Origin: Scortum barcoo
Taxonomy: Eukaryota; Chordata; Actinopteri; Centrarchiformes; Terapontidae
DNA length: 64,000 nt
Assembly (NCBI GenBank): GCA_023238725.1
Contig: CM041550.1
Location: 5,341,044 to 5,405,043 of the forward strand
Reading direction: 5' to 3'
The notes beneath the pieces were generated by a model. That model did not search any database, had not been told where the DNA came from, and saw nothing but the letters and a program-made list of their open reading frames with translations. Both the position numbers and the translations under genes were made by a program. How positions within the stretch are numbered: the stretch's first letter is position 1; each line of letters starts with the position of its first letter. Shown here one piece after another: positions 10,115-20,985 of the stretch.

Positions 10115-12966
10115 ATGGCTGTGGGATCAACAGAGGCTGCAGGTCATTCAGATTGAACATGGTGTAACCTGATTTCAGGCGGAGGGGTTAGGCCACGGTC
10201 GTGTCACTAATACACTTACTGGGCTCTAAATGGAGCCTAACCAGCTCCCACTGGAAAGTGGCGCAGTTGGTAAAAGCCAATAAAGCTCACTTGTTTGGAG
10301 CGACTGCTGTCCAAGTTCACGGACACAGAGCCACGACGGAGCAATATGTTGGTTTCCAAATTGGACGTGTTAGTAAGGACGCTCTCTTTCTGAGGGAGGA
10401 GAGGAGCAGCACAAGAAAAAGCGTTCGTTTAGAAAGAGTGCATGTAGCTGCTGAGAAATATTGTGCAATCTAATAAATAAATACAGCCTCCGAAATAACC
10501 TCCACTTTGGCCATGACAATAAAATTCTTACTGTGATGTGTGAAGTTGATATGTGAATGCTCACCTGCGATACAGAAAGGTATGAAAATAAAGAATAAAG
10601 TGATGCTGTTGGACTTTTTATTCTGTCTCTTTTCAAAATAATAACTGTTAGTGATGATAAGATTTAATTTTTATAGATGTTGGTTGTTTTTAATGGCTGT
10701 GGTTGTCTGTTTTATGCTCTTGTTTCTTTTTTTGTGGACTTAAATGATACAAACTCATTGACTGATTCAATCTAAAAGTAAATAAACTTTATTCCTACAG
10801 CAACTTTACAAACCCATTTACAGAGCGCAGCACAAGTACGTATAAAGATGCAATAAAAAAGCAAGGAAACAGTCCAAATATAATGAATTAATGAACTAAA
10901 TCAACTACAAACACGAAGCCGTTGAAGTCATGAAAATGCCAGTCCTCACAGGTGGGGGTTTTAAAAAGCTTTATAAAACATGGTGCTGACTCAGCTTAAG
11001 TGGCGCTGACCTAGTTTCACGGTGTTGAAATTATCCGCCTTTGTCCCGAGCCTTGACTGTGGGACTTTTAACAGCACTTGGTTGCCCGACCGGAGGAGTC
11101 TCGGTACAGAGTGAGAGGGTTAAAGATCAGAAATAAAGGAGCCAAACCGTGAAGGATTTAAAAAATGAACTAAAAGAGTGTGAAATCCTAAAACAGAAGC
11201 TGTTTGCAAAGTTACAAAAGGGATATCAGGACCTTCCCTAATGCTCAAATAGAAGAAAAATCATAACATTTTTCAGTCTATAATAAAAAAATCTCTGTAA
11301 CATGAAGGTTTCCAATGTGATGAGCTACAACAGCAACCAGGCCAACACACACAGACATAATAATACTGCAGCTGCGAGGATGTCTTTTGGTCTAAAGTTT
11401 GACTTCTTAACATGACATTTGTTTACCTTTTCCCTACATGTTTGTGCAAAAATGACAGAAATGTTCATTAATTACTGACCAGCAATAATTATGGAGATTT
11501 TAAATAACATAAACTCATAGCTTTAAAAAAAAAACAACTCCAAAAAGTGCAAGTAAACAGAGAGCTGCTCAGTCTAATGAGGTTAAGTGTAATTTGTCAT
11601 TGCGCCTTTGCCTGCCCACGGAGCCATAAATCACCGACAACCTGATAACCTTATCTCAAACCGGATCCTCCATATTGCAAAGATATTGAATGATGATATT
11701 ATGGGTGAAGATGTGTTTTCAAATGGATACGCATCGTTTTCCAATAGAGGCTCTGCTGCAACGGGAGTGATTGATCACTCCCTGTGAGAGAGCAGCACGA
11801 CAGGATGCAGAGTCAGAAAACAACAACGGACCTGAACCAGTTCAATGGGACTGAAAAACGCGGTGATGCAATAAGAGGAGCAGACGAGTCACGAATCAGG
11901 CTGATCGAACACGCTGCGGATCCAAGGAAATATAAACAGATTACACTGGAGAAAAAGAGGATGTTTGTCCTGTTATTTTAAGTCATTACATCACCTGAAT
12001 CTCTGAGCACCATTTTCATTTTCTTTCCTCTCCCACATCAGAGCTGCAGTTTGAAGCCACTTTGGGGTTTCTGCTCCTCATCTTACCTGCACAGATTGCA
12101 TTCGAGGAGTTTTTATTTGCAAAATGTGGCTGCTGCCAGGTGAAAAATGAAATATCTGGTATCAAAATGATAGCTGCAGCTCACTTTTGAATGTTACTGA
12201 AGTCACTTCCAGGAGCTCTGAGTTTACAAAAAATGAGCATTACAGCAAATAGACTGCAAGTTTTTGTTTTTAACCTCTTCATCACGCTGATGTTGATATA
12301 TAATGATGTTTTTTTTTCTTTTTCTACAGCCTGAACACTAACTCTGAACTTTATTTTGAATTGCTTTCTGGTGAAGTATTTAGGAAAGAAATACAAAGGC
12401 GAATGTACAAAATGATGCACATAGATTCGAGACTTTTTCAGTTTATGCAATTCATAAAATATTTAAAATCTGATTATAACACAATACTCAAAAGTGTGGT
12501 AATGCTTCTATGAAATTGTCAGTAGAAAAATCACATTTGAAGGCATTAAATGGAAATTTAACACACATATTGGAATTATAGTTTGGGTGTTTAAAAAATC
12601 GACATCAATTAAACCTAAAATTGTAATAATTCAGATTGGAGGCCTAATTTCTCCCACGTTTACTCAGATAGGATCACATCCTTTGGTATCTTTTCTTACA
12701 TAGGGAGGTATCCATACACTACTGCATGCAGAAGATGTGTTTTATACAGCCATGTGGACGGGGGCTCTGTTTATCTACCCATCATGCCTCACTTTCTGCG
12801 GGGACTCGTGATCCCTGCTCTCGCCGTTGTGGGAAGGCGCCGCATCGCACCATTAACTGGAATGTCAAAAATCAGGAGTGTGTCGTAGAGCCCTTTCTCA
12901 GCACTGTGTGCAGTTATCGCCACCGGAGCGTGGGATTGACACTTCAGACACACATTTCCTCTACGG

Positions 12967-12990
12967 ACACACACACACACACACACACAC
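12967..12990. repeat. (AC)12 microsatellite
   Basis: Uninterrupted AC run of 24 bp, seen directly. Confidence 0.95.
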
Positions 12991-15900
12991 CACTGTCCAC
13001 CAAAAGCCAGAGGTTTCAGTTGACCTTGCCCGAGCACTGACAGGCGGCTTTCCTCCGGCGTTCTGGTGCAGCACGTCATTCACGAGGGGGTTTGAAACTG
13101 TCATAATTCACCGCACTTTGCAATTGAGCAAGGAGCCGAAAGGACAGACGGCTTTTTGGTTCCCAGCTGGAAAACAGCATCCATGTCATGCCAGCATCCT
13201 TTTGTTTTTGTTTCTCTGTGTGTTCTTCCTCCTCTCCACAAAGGCCACAGAAGGAGCGTTTTTGTCTCCGCAGCATTGTTCTTTGTGGGTGTGAAATGTG
13301 TGATAAATCCTTCCCAGTCCGGCAATCCATCCCACTGACAATGATAATCAAAGATGCATTGAAGCAAAGGACGCCCTCCCTTCTCTCACTGCCACACACC
13401 CTCCTTCTCTGCAACTTGGCTGTGATTTGGAAACTGCCAGCCTTTTTGTGTCTGCTCAGCTCTTTTGGGCTTTTTGTGTGTCTCCTTGCACCCACACCGG
13501 CCCTGGCGTCAAATACAACCACCCCCCACCCCACCCCCCACCCACCCCAGCTGAGTGGAGAGGGTGACTCATAGTGACGCCCCTCCAAAGGCAGGACTTC
13601 ACAGCGATTACGACACCACGCCGCAGCACTGCTACTAATTCACTCAGTGAGGGATGTCCTGTAAATCAGGCGTCCCGGTGGCCCTGCTGTTGCTGCTGCT
13701 GCAGCTAAAGGGGGGGGGGGTGCAGGCTGCAGCCGGTGGCAGCTCAAGGACCAGCTGATGGACTCAGCGGCCGTCCCGTCTCCACACTCAGCAAAATGCC
13801 TGGCCTGCCTTTATGGTTGAACTTTACACACGGATAGATTACCTGTCAGAGGAAAGCTCACTTTGGTACGAGCGCTGACAATGTCACAGTGCAGACTAAC
13901 TGCCTGCTAAGCTCTACTTCAATATGGAGCGCTCAGAGACAAAGAGATAAGAAATACAATCCTCCTTTTTCAAACACAGAGGCTGCTGGTAAAGTCAGCT
14001 GCTGTGGGGTATTTTGAATGAGTTAGTCTCATTTGTTGAGAATGATCGAGAGCTGAGAGATACCTGAGGGAAAAAATATAGATCTAGTTCTTCTCGCAAT
14101 ATAGCGCACTGTCTTTTTGATATGCAACTGATTTTATTAACACCTAATTAAAGAAACACCTCCTTCATCTTTAGTTGCATCTAACCAAGCAGTTAGTTTT
14201 TGTTTCACGTGTCCAAATTTTGAGATATTTCTGCCTCCACTGCAAAACAAGAACATGCTCACAATGTTTACATGCTGATGTTAAGGTAAAATCTTTACCA
14301 TGTTGATGTGTACCATCTTAGTTCAGAGTTAGCATGTTAAAATGAACCAAAATGAACCTGATGATGGCACTAGATGAAAAGTGATTGCATCTCTAAAGTT
14401 TTTATGAATCATCCTCTGGTCACTGTGGGTATCCTGCATCAGAAGTGTCCAGTCATCCCTGAATGTGTGTTCATAATCCATCCAATTCTTGTTGAGATTC
14501 TTCAGCGTGGCTCACTTTAAATTCAGCGGCCATACCTGTCTCCAGAAACAGTGTCCCACCTGCTCTGTATAATCCACACACCTCACTGTGCACCGTTCTC
14601 ACTAGAATTACTTTCTACGGAAAAAATAGTCCCTTAGAAAACTGTTCAGATTATCACAGCAGTGCAACAAGAGTACTATCAGTCTCTTAACACCACCTGG
14701 GGCCTGCAGACCTTCTCAGGCTTTCAATCATCCACTTCTTCATAATATGTACTTATGGTGGGTTGTATGTTTATGTGGTTGCCTTGTACTTTACTCTCAT
14801 TTTGCCAGAGTCCGGCGCTCTGAGGCTCGACACAGCGGAGCGAATCGTGGTCACCTTTGTCGGCCGGTGTGTCTTTGAGAGTTTGCGGTTCGGCCAAGTT
14901 TGTGGCCCTCCCCCAAAATCAGACCACAGGAAAGCCAGCTATTCAGCAGCAGGAGAAGTGTCATCGCTGAGGTTTCTAACAAATTACACCCTTCACTTGC
15001 GGCAGGCGCAGAGCGGGCTCTTGGCCGGGAGTGTGTTCTTGGCTGGGGCGAAGAGAAAACTGCCCTGAGAGTGGAGGAAACGCTCCTGAAAGCAAAGTGA
15101 CACCTGTCTTGCGTTCAGCGGCGTCTCTCTGAAGAAGACAGAGCACACGTTGTCAGGGCCAAAAACAGGAAAGAAAGTTCTCAGCATACCAGGGACTAAT
15201 ATGATAAAACGGAGGAGGAGAGTGCATTTGATAACATTATTCCATTTTTTTTTTGCTGCGGTCATTTATGATGTATAGATCCAGGCAGTGTAGTGAATAG
15301 TGTGCTGCTGCCAAAACATGACAAACACGTCGGCTGAATTTCTCTCTCTGATGGTTCAATTTCTTTTTTGTCAGTCTGGTTGTTTGTCTAATTGTTGTTT
15401 TTATTGTTTAAGGGTTATATTTATGCTCTCGGGACTATTGCAAGATCAACAGTTGTGCCTGTACTTGACCATTATGATGCTGTATACACATCAGCATGGT
15501 GGTCAAGTCTTTACTCACTCTGTCTCTTGCATGTAAAGGTGGGATTGACCAATTTAACTAAGACGGAAACTGCATTTAACAACATTCATTGAGAGCCTTT
15601 TGCTGTACAGGACACAGTTTGGTCTTGAACATAGACTTAGACTTATTCTGGACTGAAAATCTGTTTTAAATACTATAATTATTACAAATTGAATGAGGAT
15701 TAAGCTCAGAAAACACTTAATCCTACATTTCCCATAATGCAACTTGATAGGATCTTTACATCAGAGCCTGTGTTTTTGAAGGATTCTTGTTTGTCTATTA
15801 ATTTTATTCTGTATGGTTCATGTTTTCTTACACATAGTGATTCCAGTGAAGCTACCTGTTTAAATAGAAGGTTAACTAACTAACATAAAGTAGATAATCT

Positions 15901-16285
15901 TATTTAAGCAAAGCGTCTCAGAGATAGTGAACATGATGTTCATGTCTTTGCTGCATTGCTCCGTTTAATTGCTTTACAAATAAAGTTTGGAGTTTGGTCC
16001 ATTAGAAGTTCACATTAAATTCTTTTTCATTACTGTCTGCATAATGCAGTTGTTCGTATTTGGAGATCAGAAGTTTGAGGAAAGAACCAGAGAACATCTT
16101 GTTGTACCATAAAATCTCTTAAAGGGTAAAAGAGGGCAGCTGAGATGTGGCTATTAGTAGTAATGATGGTAACAAAAAGCTCTGTATTTCACGCTGTCCT
16201 GTTCTGCACTTTGCAGCTAAATGATAAGCAATTTACAGAAAAACTCTGCAAAGAAAATGTATACGTGAGGTTGCAGCAAAATTTG

Positions 16286-16347
16286 CATTTCATTAACAAG
16301 ATCTGACAGTGGCAGTACTGACAGGGTCAGATCTTGTTAATGAAATG
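16286..16347. repeat. Perfect 22-bp inverted repeat with 18-nt loop
   Basis: The left arm 16286-16307 and right arm 16326-16347 are exact reverse complements over 22 bp, beginning CATTTCATTAACAAG. The 18-nt spacer contains the palindrome CAGTACTG. The 62-nt folded form has the size of a small hairpin RNA precursor, but nothing shows that it is transcribed. It lies about 0.65 kb upstream of the man1a2 CpG island. It could also be a foldback scar of a mobile element. Confidence 0.9.
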
Positions 16348-16349
16348 AA

Positions 16350-16880
16350 ACTGTTCAGCTACTAGTTAAAAATGATCAAACTACCAGCAAACTGCTGCAA
16401 AAATATAGTTAAACTACTAGTTTAATTACTACTAATTTAAACAATGTTAGTCAGTGTATTGCATTGTTGTTGAACTGCAGCTTTTTTCTACTAGTTTAAT
16501 CACTACTGGTTAAATATCACATTATAACATTATACCACATTCAGTTAGTGTAGTTGGGTTTAAATAGTGTCACTACATTTGGCTCCACAGCATCTTTTTT
16601 CTACTAATTTAATTACTAATGTTCAGATACTGTCTGTAAATTGGGTTAAAATACTGTTTGTCTATATAGTTGAGTTTAAATACTTTTAAACCACACTGTA
16701 CTTTAGATGCTATTTTATCTTAATAACTATAGCTGTCTACAAAGCATCTTTTTATACTAATTTAACTATTACTAGTTTAAGCAGTCAGTACGTATAGTTG
16801 GGTTTAAACACTTTTAATCAGTGTACTTTTTTACATTTTAAGTAATGAGTCAGTATAGTTGGGTTAAAATATTTGTATTC
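16350..16880. repeat. Irregular AT-rich repeat block
   Basis: Two sequence motifs recur in this half kilobase. One is TTTTTCTACTAGTTTAAT-like and appears near 16485, 16595 and 16748. The other is TATAGTTGGGTTTAAA-like and appears near 16547, 16662, 16791 and 16853. The spacings are irregular (about 60 to 155 bp), which suggests an old, decayed tandem array. The block ends just before the man1a2 CpG island. Confidence 0.7.
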
Positions 16881-16950
16881 ATTATTTTTGTAATTGCTCA
16901 TATTTGTTATTATTTTTTAATCATTTCCTGGTCAGGGATCATATTTTTCG

Positions 16951-17560
16951 GGGCTGCCGCCCGGTGCTTCTGTCAGACGCTCCCTAACGGAGGCAGGCTG
17001 AGTAGTTGACGCTGGATCACGGAGCGGCGGCAGCGGCGGCAGCAGCTCGGTCAGTCCGTCGCTGCAGTCACACAGAGCGGCCGCTCATCACCGTCCTCCC
17101 CCTCCTCCTCTCACCGTCCCCGGAGCTCTACCGCTAATGTGGCTCCGAGCCGAGCGGGCTGACCGACACCGGCGGACATGAGGACACCTGCCGCGGGGAC
17201 TCCCTCTTCTTCTCCGCCTCCTTCCTCTTCTTCTTCCACGCCGGCGGACCGGAGGATCCAGCAGGGGCGCCGATTTTGCACCGAGCAGTCCGGAAAGGTG
17301 GTGCTGCAGCACGGCGGCGTCCGCACCGGAGAGCCGCCTCCGACTACCAGCTAGCTTAGCGTTAGCAGCCTAGCCTAGGAGCTAGCAGGCTTTTACCACC
17401 GGAGGGGCAGCTAAAACACCAGCCAGCCCGATTGAGCATATGGGAGTACTTTTATTATTTATTCATGTTTCTACGTTATTAATATCTTCCAGTTTTACCT
17501 CCGGTTTTCGCCTTTTTTTATCCGCTAAGTTGATAAGTTAGCCGCTAGCATTTTTTTTGC
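16951..17560 (+). promoter_or_regulatory. man1a2: CpG island: probable man1a2 promoter and first exon
   Basis: There is a sharp switch from AT-rich DNA to a GC- and CpG-dense stretch with GGCGGCAGCGGCGGC, CGGCGGAC and many other CpGs, densest at 16951-17340. It is followed by a TAGC-rich run (GCTAGCTTAGCGTTAGC and relatives) up to about 17550. It is the only CpG island upstream of the man1a2 start codon and lies on the expected side. There is no obvious TATA box, as usual for CpG promoters of housekeeping genes. The transcription start and first splice donor cannot be fixed. The open frames on the minus strand here are low-complexity Arg/Gly shadows. Confidence 0.75.
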
Positions 17561-18597
17561 TCTGTCTGTCAGAGGATGGTGTTGAGCGTGGACAGACCTG
17601 ATGGAAAACTACTGGATAAATCAGACAAACAGGCTCGGATAAACCTTTTTTATGTCACATTAGCTTGCTTGAGGGAAGGGGTGCTCGCTTGATTTCCATC
17701 CGTCCTGCACACCTTCACTTGGGGCAGATTATCTTCCTCTCTCCCCTCGCGTATACTTCTTTTTCTTCTTTTATTAAAAAACAAATGCAGCCACATGTGT
17801 GTTGACTTGTGAATGCTGGAGTTTAGATGCAGCACGGTGCATGCAGTGTGTATGTTTAGCTTGCATGCCCTGCAGCTCTTTGCAGAGAGGGTCACTGTGA
17901 ATTGTCATTCCGGTCGACTTTGCGATGGGATGCAAAGATTTGTATGAAGCCTGATGATGCTCAACACCTCCTGCCATTGTTTTGTCACTCCCGGTGTGTC
18001 TGCCTGCGAGATGCACTGCCTTAAAAAGAGCAGAAATAGAGAGGCTTCTGCAATGTTGAAGCTTTGTGCAGTTTGATCACCTTAAGCCTCTGCAAAATAT
18101 GTTTGTCATTTTTCTCATGGACAAAGGATTAAGTGTTTTTTTGTCCTGTGTGTGTGAGAGAGAGAGATTCAGAGGTGTTTTTTGTAGATGACATGTTGTT
18201 AAATTCACCCCAGCATGCGAGGAGGATTGTTTGTGGCTTGATATATGACACACCATTTTTTTTTAGTTGTCACCGTGCGTTTGATCGTAATTCAGCGCTG
18301 TTGGGGCTCAATAGAAAGCTGTCAGCCGAGCGGCTTGGCGAGACAGCGCTAGTGGTTACAAGGGACATGCCGCCGAGGTGGAGAAATGACAACCAAAAAG
18401 AAATAATGTACAGAGAGAGAGTGAGCTCCTCTTCCCTGACACAACACTGAGAGCACAGGCTGTGTGGAGGTAAAATGAAGGGAGGGAAAGATCAGGTTTT
18501 TCTAAAATGGTGGCAAGTAACTGTGATGTAAATGTTTATTTTTAAGACTTTTATGACCACTTCTGTATTAATTTTAAAAATGTCTCTTTTCTTTCAG
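17561..18597 (+). other. man1a2: Probable intron in the man1a2 5' UTR
   Basis: AT-rich sequence between the CpG island and the exon carrying the start codon. It ends in a T-rich tract and CTTTCAG at 18591-18597, a strong acceptor. The donor is not identified, so a continuous long 5' UTR remains possible but less likely given the base composition. Nothing else is recognised. Confidence 0.5.
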
Positions 18598-18863
18598 AAC
18601 CAGAACCGTCATGACCGTTTCCCCGCCGAGCTGTGGCTCCTTCACTGAGGGACCTCGACCTTTTTCGGTTTCTGGACTTATCGATGCAGGGATGAGATAA
18701 TAATAAAGTCGACCAGCTCTTTTCATGCTGCTGCTGCTGCTGCAACGACACCTGTGGCACTTGTGAACCCACCCTGCCCCCCACCCTGCACCTGCCCTGC
18801 CCCTCACCTCCCTCCCCACCTCCTCCCAAAGTGAAGTCACCCCCCCGGGATACAGTCGAAAAC
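18598..18863 (+). other. man1a2: man1a2 5' UTR with upstream ORFs
   Basis: Inferred leader between the acceptor at 18596-18597 and the start codon at 18864. It contains three upstream ATGs with short frames: 18611-18700 (29 codons), 18684-18695 (3 codons) and 18725-18766 (13 codons, including five CTG codons). Positions 18765-18840 are extremely C-rich. Such uORFs often lower translation of the main frame, but that is inference here. Confidence 0.6.
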
Positions 18864-19178
18864 ATGACGACTCCGGCTCTCCTGCCGCTGTCGGGCCGCA
18901 GGATACCCACTCTGTCGCCTGGGCGCCTCGTCTTTCCCGCACCACAGGGCCACACTGAGGCTCTCCGAGAAGTTCATCCTCCTCCTCATTCTCAGTGCCT
19001 TCATCACCTTATGCTTCGGGGCCTTCTTCTTCCTCCCGGACAATTCCAAGCACAAGCGCTTCGACCTGGGCTTGGAGGATGTGCTCATCCCTCACATTGA
19101 CTCTCCCAAAGCGGGCAAGCATGCCTCTGGACAGGTGGTCATACACGGCCAGGGGGGACACGACGAGCACAGACACAG
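18864..19178 (+). CDS. man1a2: man1a2 first coding exon (frame break near codon 20)
   Basis: This encodes the N terminus of Golgi alpha-1,2-mannosidase IB, a type II membrane GH47 enzyme that trims Man9 to Man5 N-glycans in the Golgi. The ATG at 18864 opens MTTPALLPLSGRRIPTLSPG, matching vertebrate MAN1A2 from residue 1. From 18922 the homologous protein continues in a different frame as FPHHRATLRLSEKF, the membrane anchor ILLLILSAFITLCFGAFFF (about residues 38-57), then KHKRFDLGLEDVLIPH and GGHDEHRHR. One missing base, most simply a fourth G in the GGG at 18921-18923, explains the break. In the ATG frame translation would stop at 19098-19100 after 78 codons. The exon ends before GTAAGA at 19179. 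The cytosolic tail, anchor and start of the lumenal stem are all recognisable. Confidence 0.92.
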
Positions 19179-20520
19179 GTAAGAACCAGGGATGGAAGTG
19201 CTTTATTTGTTTACATCTGGTGCGACAAACCTGCCTGCTACATTTTTTTTACGAGATATTTTTTAATTGTGACGGACCAAGAGAAGAAGCTTTGGCCATG
19301 AGATTTCTCAAATATTAAGTTTATTTTTGGTTCTTTGCTCAAGTTACATCACACTAAGATATTTCCCTATTGGCCATGAATGCAGGTGTACTGACACTCA
19401 TCACTTCCTCAGCAGTCTGTTTTTCAAGGGTGTTAAAGAGTTAGTAAGGTGACACACACACACTTGTGTTTAGATACACGTCAGCACAGGTGTTCCTCCT
19501 CCCTTTTTTTTTTACCCTTCATCCTTTTGTTCAGCTGGAGTTGTTCTCAGTACTCTCGCCCTCCTTTTGTGTCTCCGTCTGATGTAATTTTTTAAGTTCT
19601 TGCGCAACAGAAATTTTATCATCCCGGCCACAGTGTTGTTGCACCGTCCTCATGGGTGTGACATGGTTGAAAGTTGATGAGCTCGAACACACAGGCTGTT
19701 TGAAAAGGTAAACAGGTTTGGAAATTGCCGCTCGGCATGAGCCAAACGCTGGTAAATGTTGGCGACGGCTTTTACATTTGTGGTCGGGTTTGTTCAGCGT
19801 CGTTTTGAGGCTCTTTCCCCTCCTTCTCAGTCGAATTCATGTTTGGACACTCTGAATGTCTCGTGCTTTTTGTAAGCCACTGTGTTGGACACGTTTCCTA
19901 CCATGCTACCAAATGTTTTTCCCAACTGACCCAAGTCAAAAGGAATTCGTATTTACATGTTAATACGTTTCTAATTCCTTACTGTAAGACAGCAAATTAG
20001 TACTCGAGGATATTCTGCAATGTAAAGGCCCCATAGCTTTACATTACATAGAAGTAATTGTATGATATTCTCTAGCCTGCAATGTAATGTGTCTAATATC
20101 CAGTTGGCTACTTGGACAAGTCTTTCAGGGTTTAGATACTCACTTCCCACAGAATTATCAATCAAATAATCAATAGATAGGAAATGAGCTCTCCTCTTGG
20201 GTGATGGGTGGCGGTGGTGGCAGAGTGGTGGTACATGCTGTTGACGACAATACATCACCTCAGCATCTCTGCATCAGTTTAATGGAAGGAGGAGCATCAG
20301 TATTTCTAACAGCACTGAAAATTGCACCTTTGGGATTTCCTGGTACAGTGTAATGTCTCGACACCACAACCACAAGGCTTTTATGGACTCCCAAGTCGAA
20401 CATTACCAAAAAAAAAAAAAAAGTTGTTATTATTTATGATGTTTTGGTTTCAAAGCCTCTATTTATTTCTGAACAGTTCATTACCTACACACTGAAGAAC
20501 TTTCTTACACCGACGGGAAG

Positions 20521-20985
20521 AAAATTAAAGGAAAAACCTGCATAAATGAGTGCAGAAACAAAACAAATTCAGATCTGGTGGCTCTGTTTTGGCATCATGG
20601 TTCAAGTCTACTTTTCTCCTTAGAGGGAGGGGTTGCACTGCAAATCAGTCCAAAGTTGTTGTGAGTGATCATTTATGTCCTCTGAGGAAACATTTGAATG
20701 GTCTGATGAGGATGAAAATGATGTGAATCAGATGCTGTGGCCTTCACAGTCAGCACATCTCAACCCAACTGAACAGCAATGGGAGATTTTGGAGCGACGT
20801 GTCAGACAGCGCTCTCCACCACCATCATCAAAACACCAGATGAGGGAATATCTTTGGAAAGAATGGTGTTCATCCCTCCAGGAGAGTTCACACACTTCAG
20901 TAATAAGGAGACCTGAAGCAAAGTCCACAGATAAGAATCTTTCTGCACTTTAATGTGTATTTTTTCTTCTGGTGACAAAAGACTT
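20521..20985 (+). mobile_element. Tc1/mariner transposon remnant
   Basis: A fossil Tc1-like element. Its left part carries the terminal-region string AAAGGAAAAACC. It then passes into transposase-coding DNA that ends with WPSQSAHLNPTEQQWEILER, RVRQRSPPPSSKHQMRE and EEWCSSLQ-like sequence (about 20741-20890), the standard C-terminal signature of fish Tc1 transposases. The right end (about 20945-20985) resembles the terminal region again. The copy is only about 465 bp because the middle is deleted: around 20685-20700 sequence from upstream of the central catalytic Asp joins directly to sequence after it. It encodes no active enzyme. Confidence 0.85.

Larger units (their letters stand above)
9306..16285. 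other. Intergenic sequence between Rex3 copy and man1a2 promoter
   Basis: No coding exon is recognised. It holds CA/GT microsatellites (9695-9726, 10071-10113, 12967-12990), a run-rich C tract at 13519-13550, and a T-rich and AT-rich background. Positions 10780-11230 contain TTTATT and a segment near 11130-11200 that resembles a dispersed fish repeat, but the family is not secure. Near 15960-16000 the string TTTACAAATAAAG followed by a G/T-rich end resembles a LINE 3' tail. The open frames are not supported by splice structure or homology. Confidence 0.55.

Noticed and set aside
13076..13588. 170-codon minus-strand open frame
   Set aside because: Overlaps the C-run tract and microsatellite-adjacent DNA; low-complexity Gly/Trp start and no homology recognised.
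14763..15068. 101-codon open frame with hydrophobic start
   Set aside because: No recognised domain and no convincing splice partners; it could be a chance frame.
3841..16285. VTCN1 between trim45 and man1a2
   Set aside because: Looked for because of the human gene order; no immunoglobulin-domain exon (Cys-Trp-Cys pattern with splice sites) was recognised.
17088..17326. Minus-strand Arg/Gly-rich open frames
   Set aside because: They lie in the CpG island and are shadows of CpG- and CTT-rich DNA with no family resemblance.
18831..19100. 89-codon open frame including the man1a2 ATG
   Set aside because: Only about the first 20 codons after the ATG are real MAN1A2. The rest of this frame is a product of the one-base break, as the conserved protein continues in another frame.
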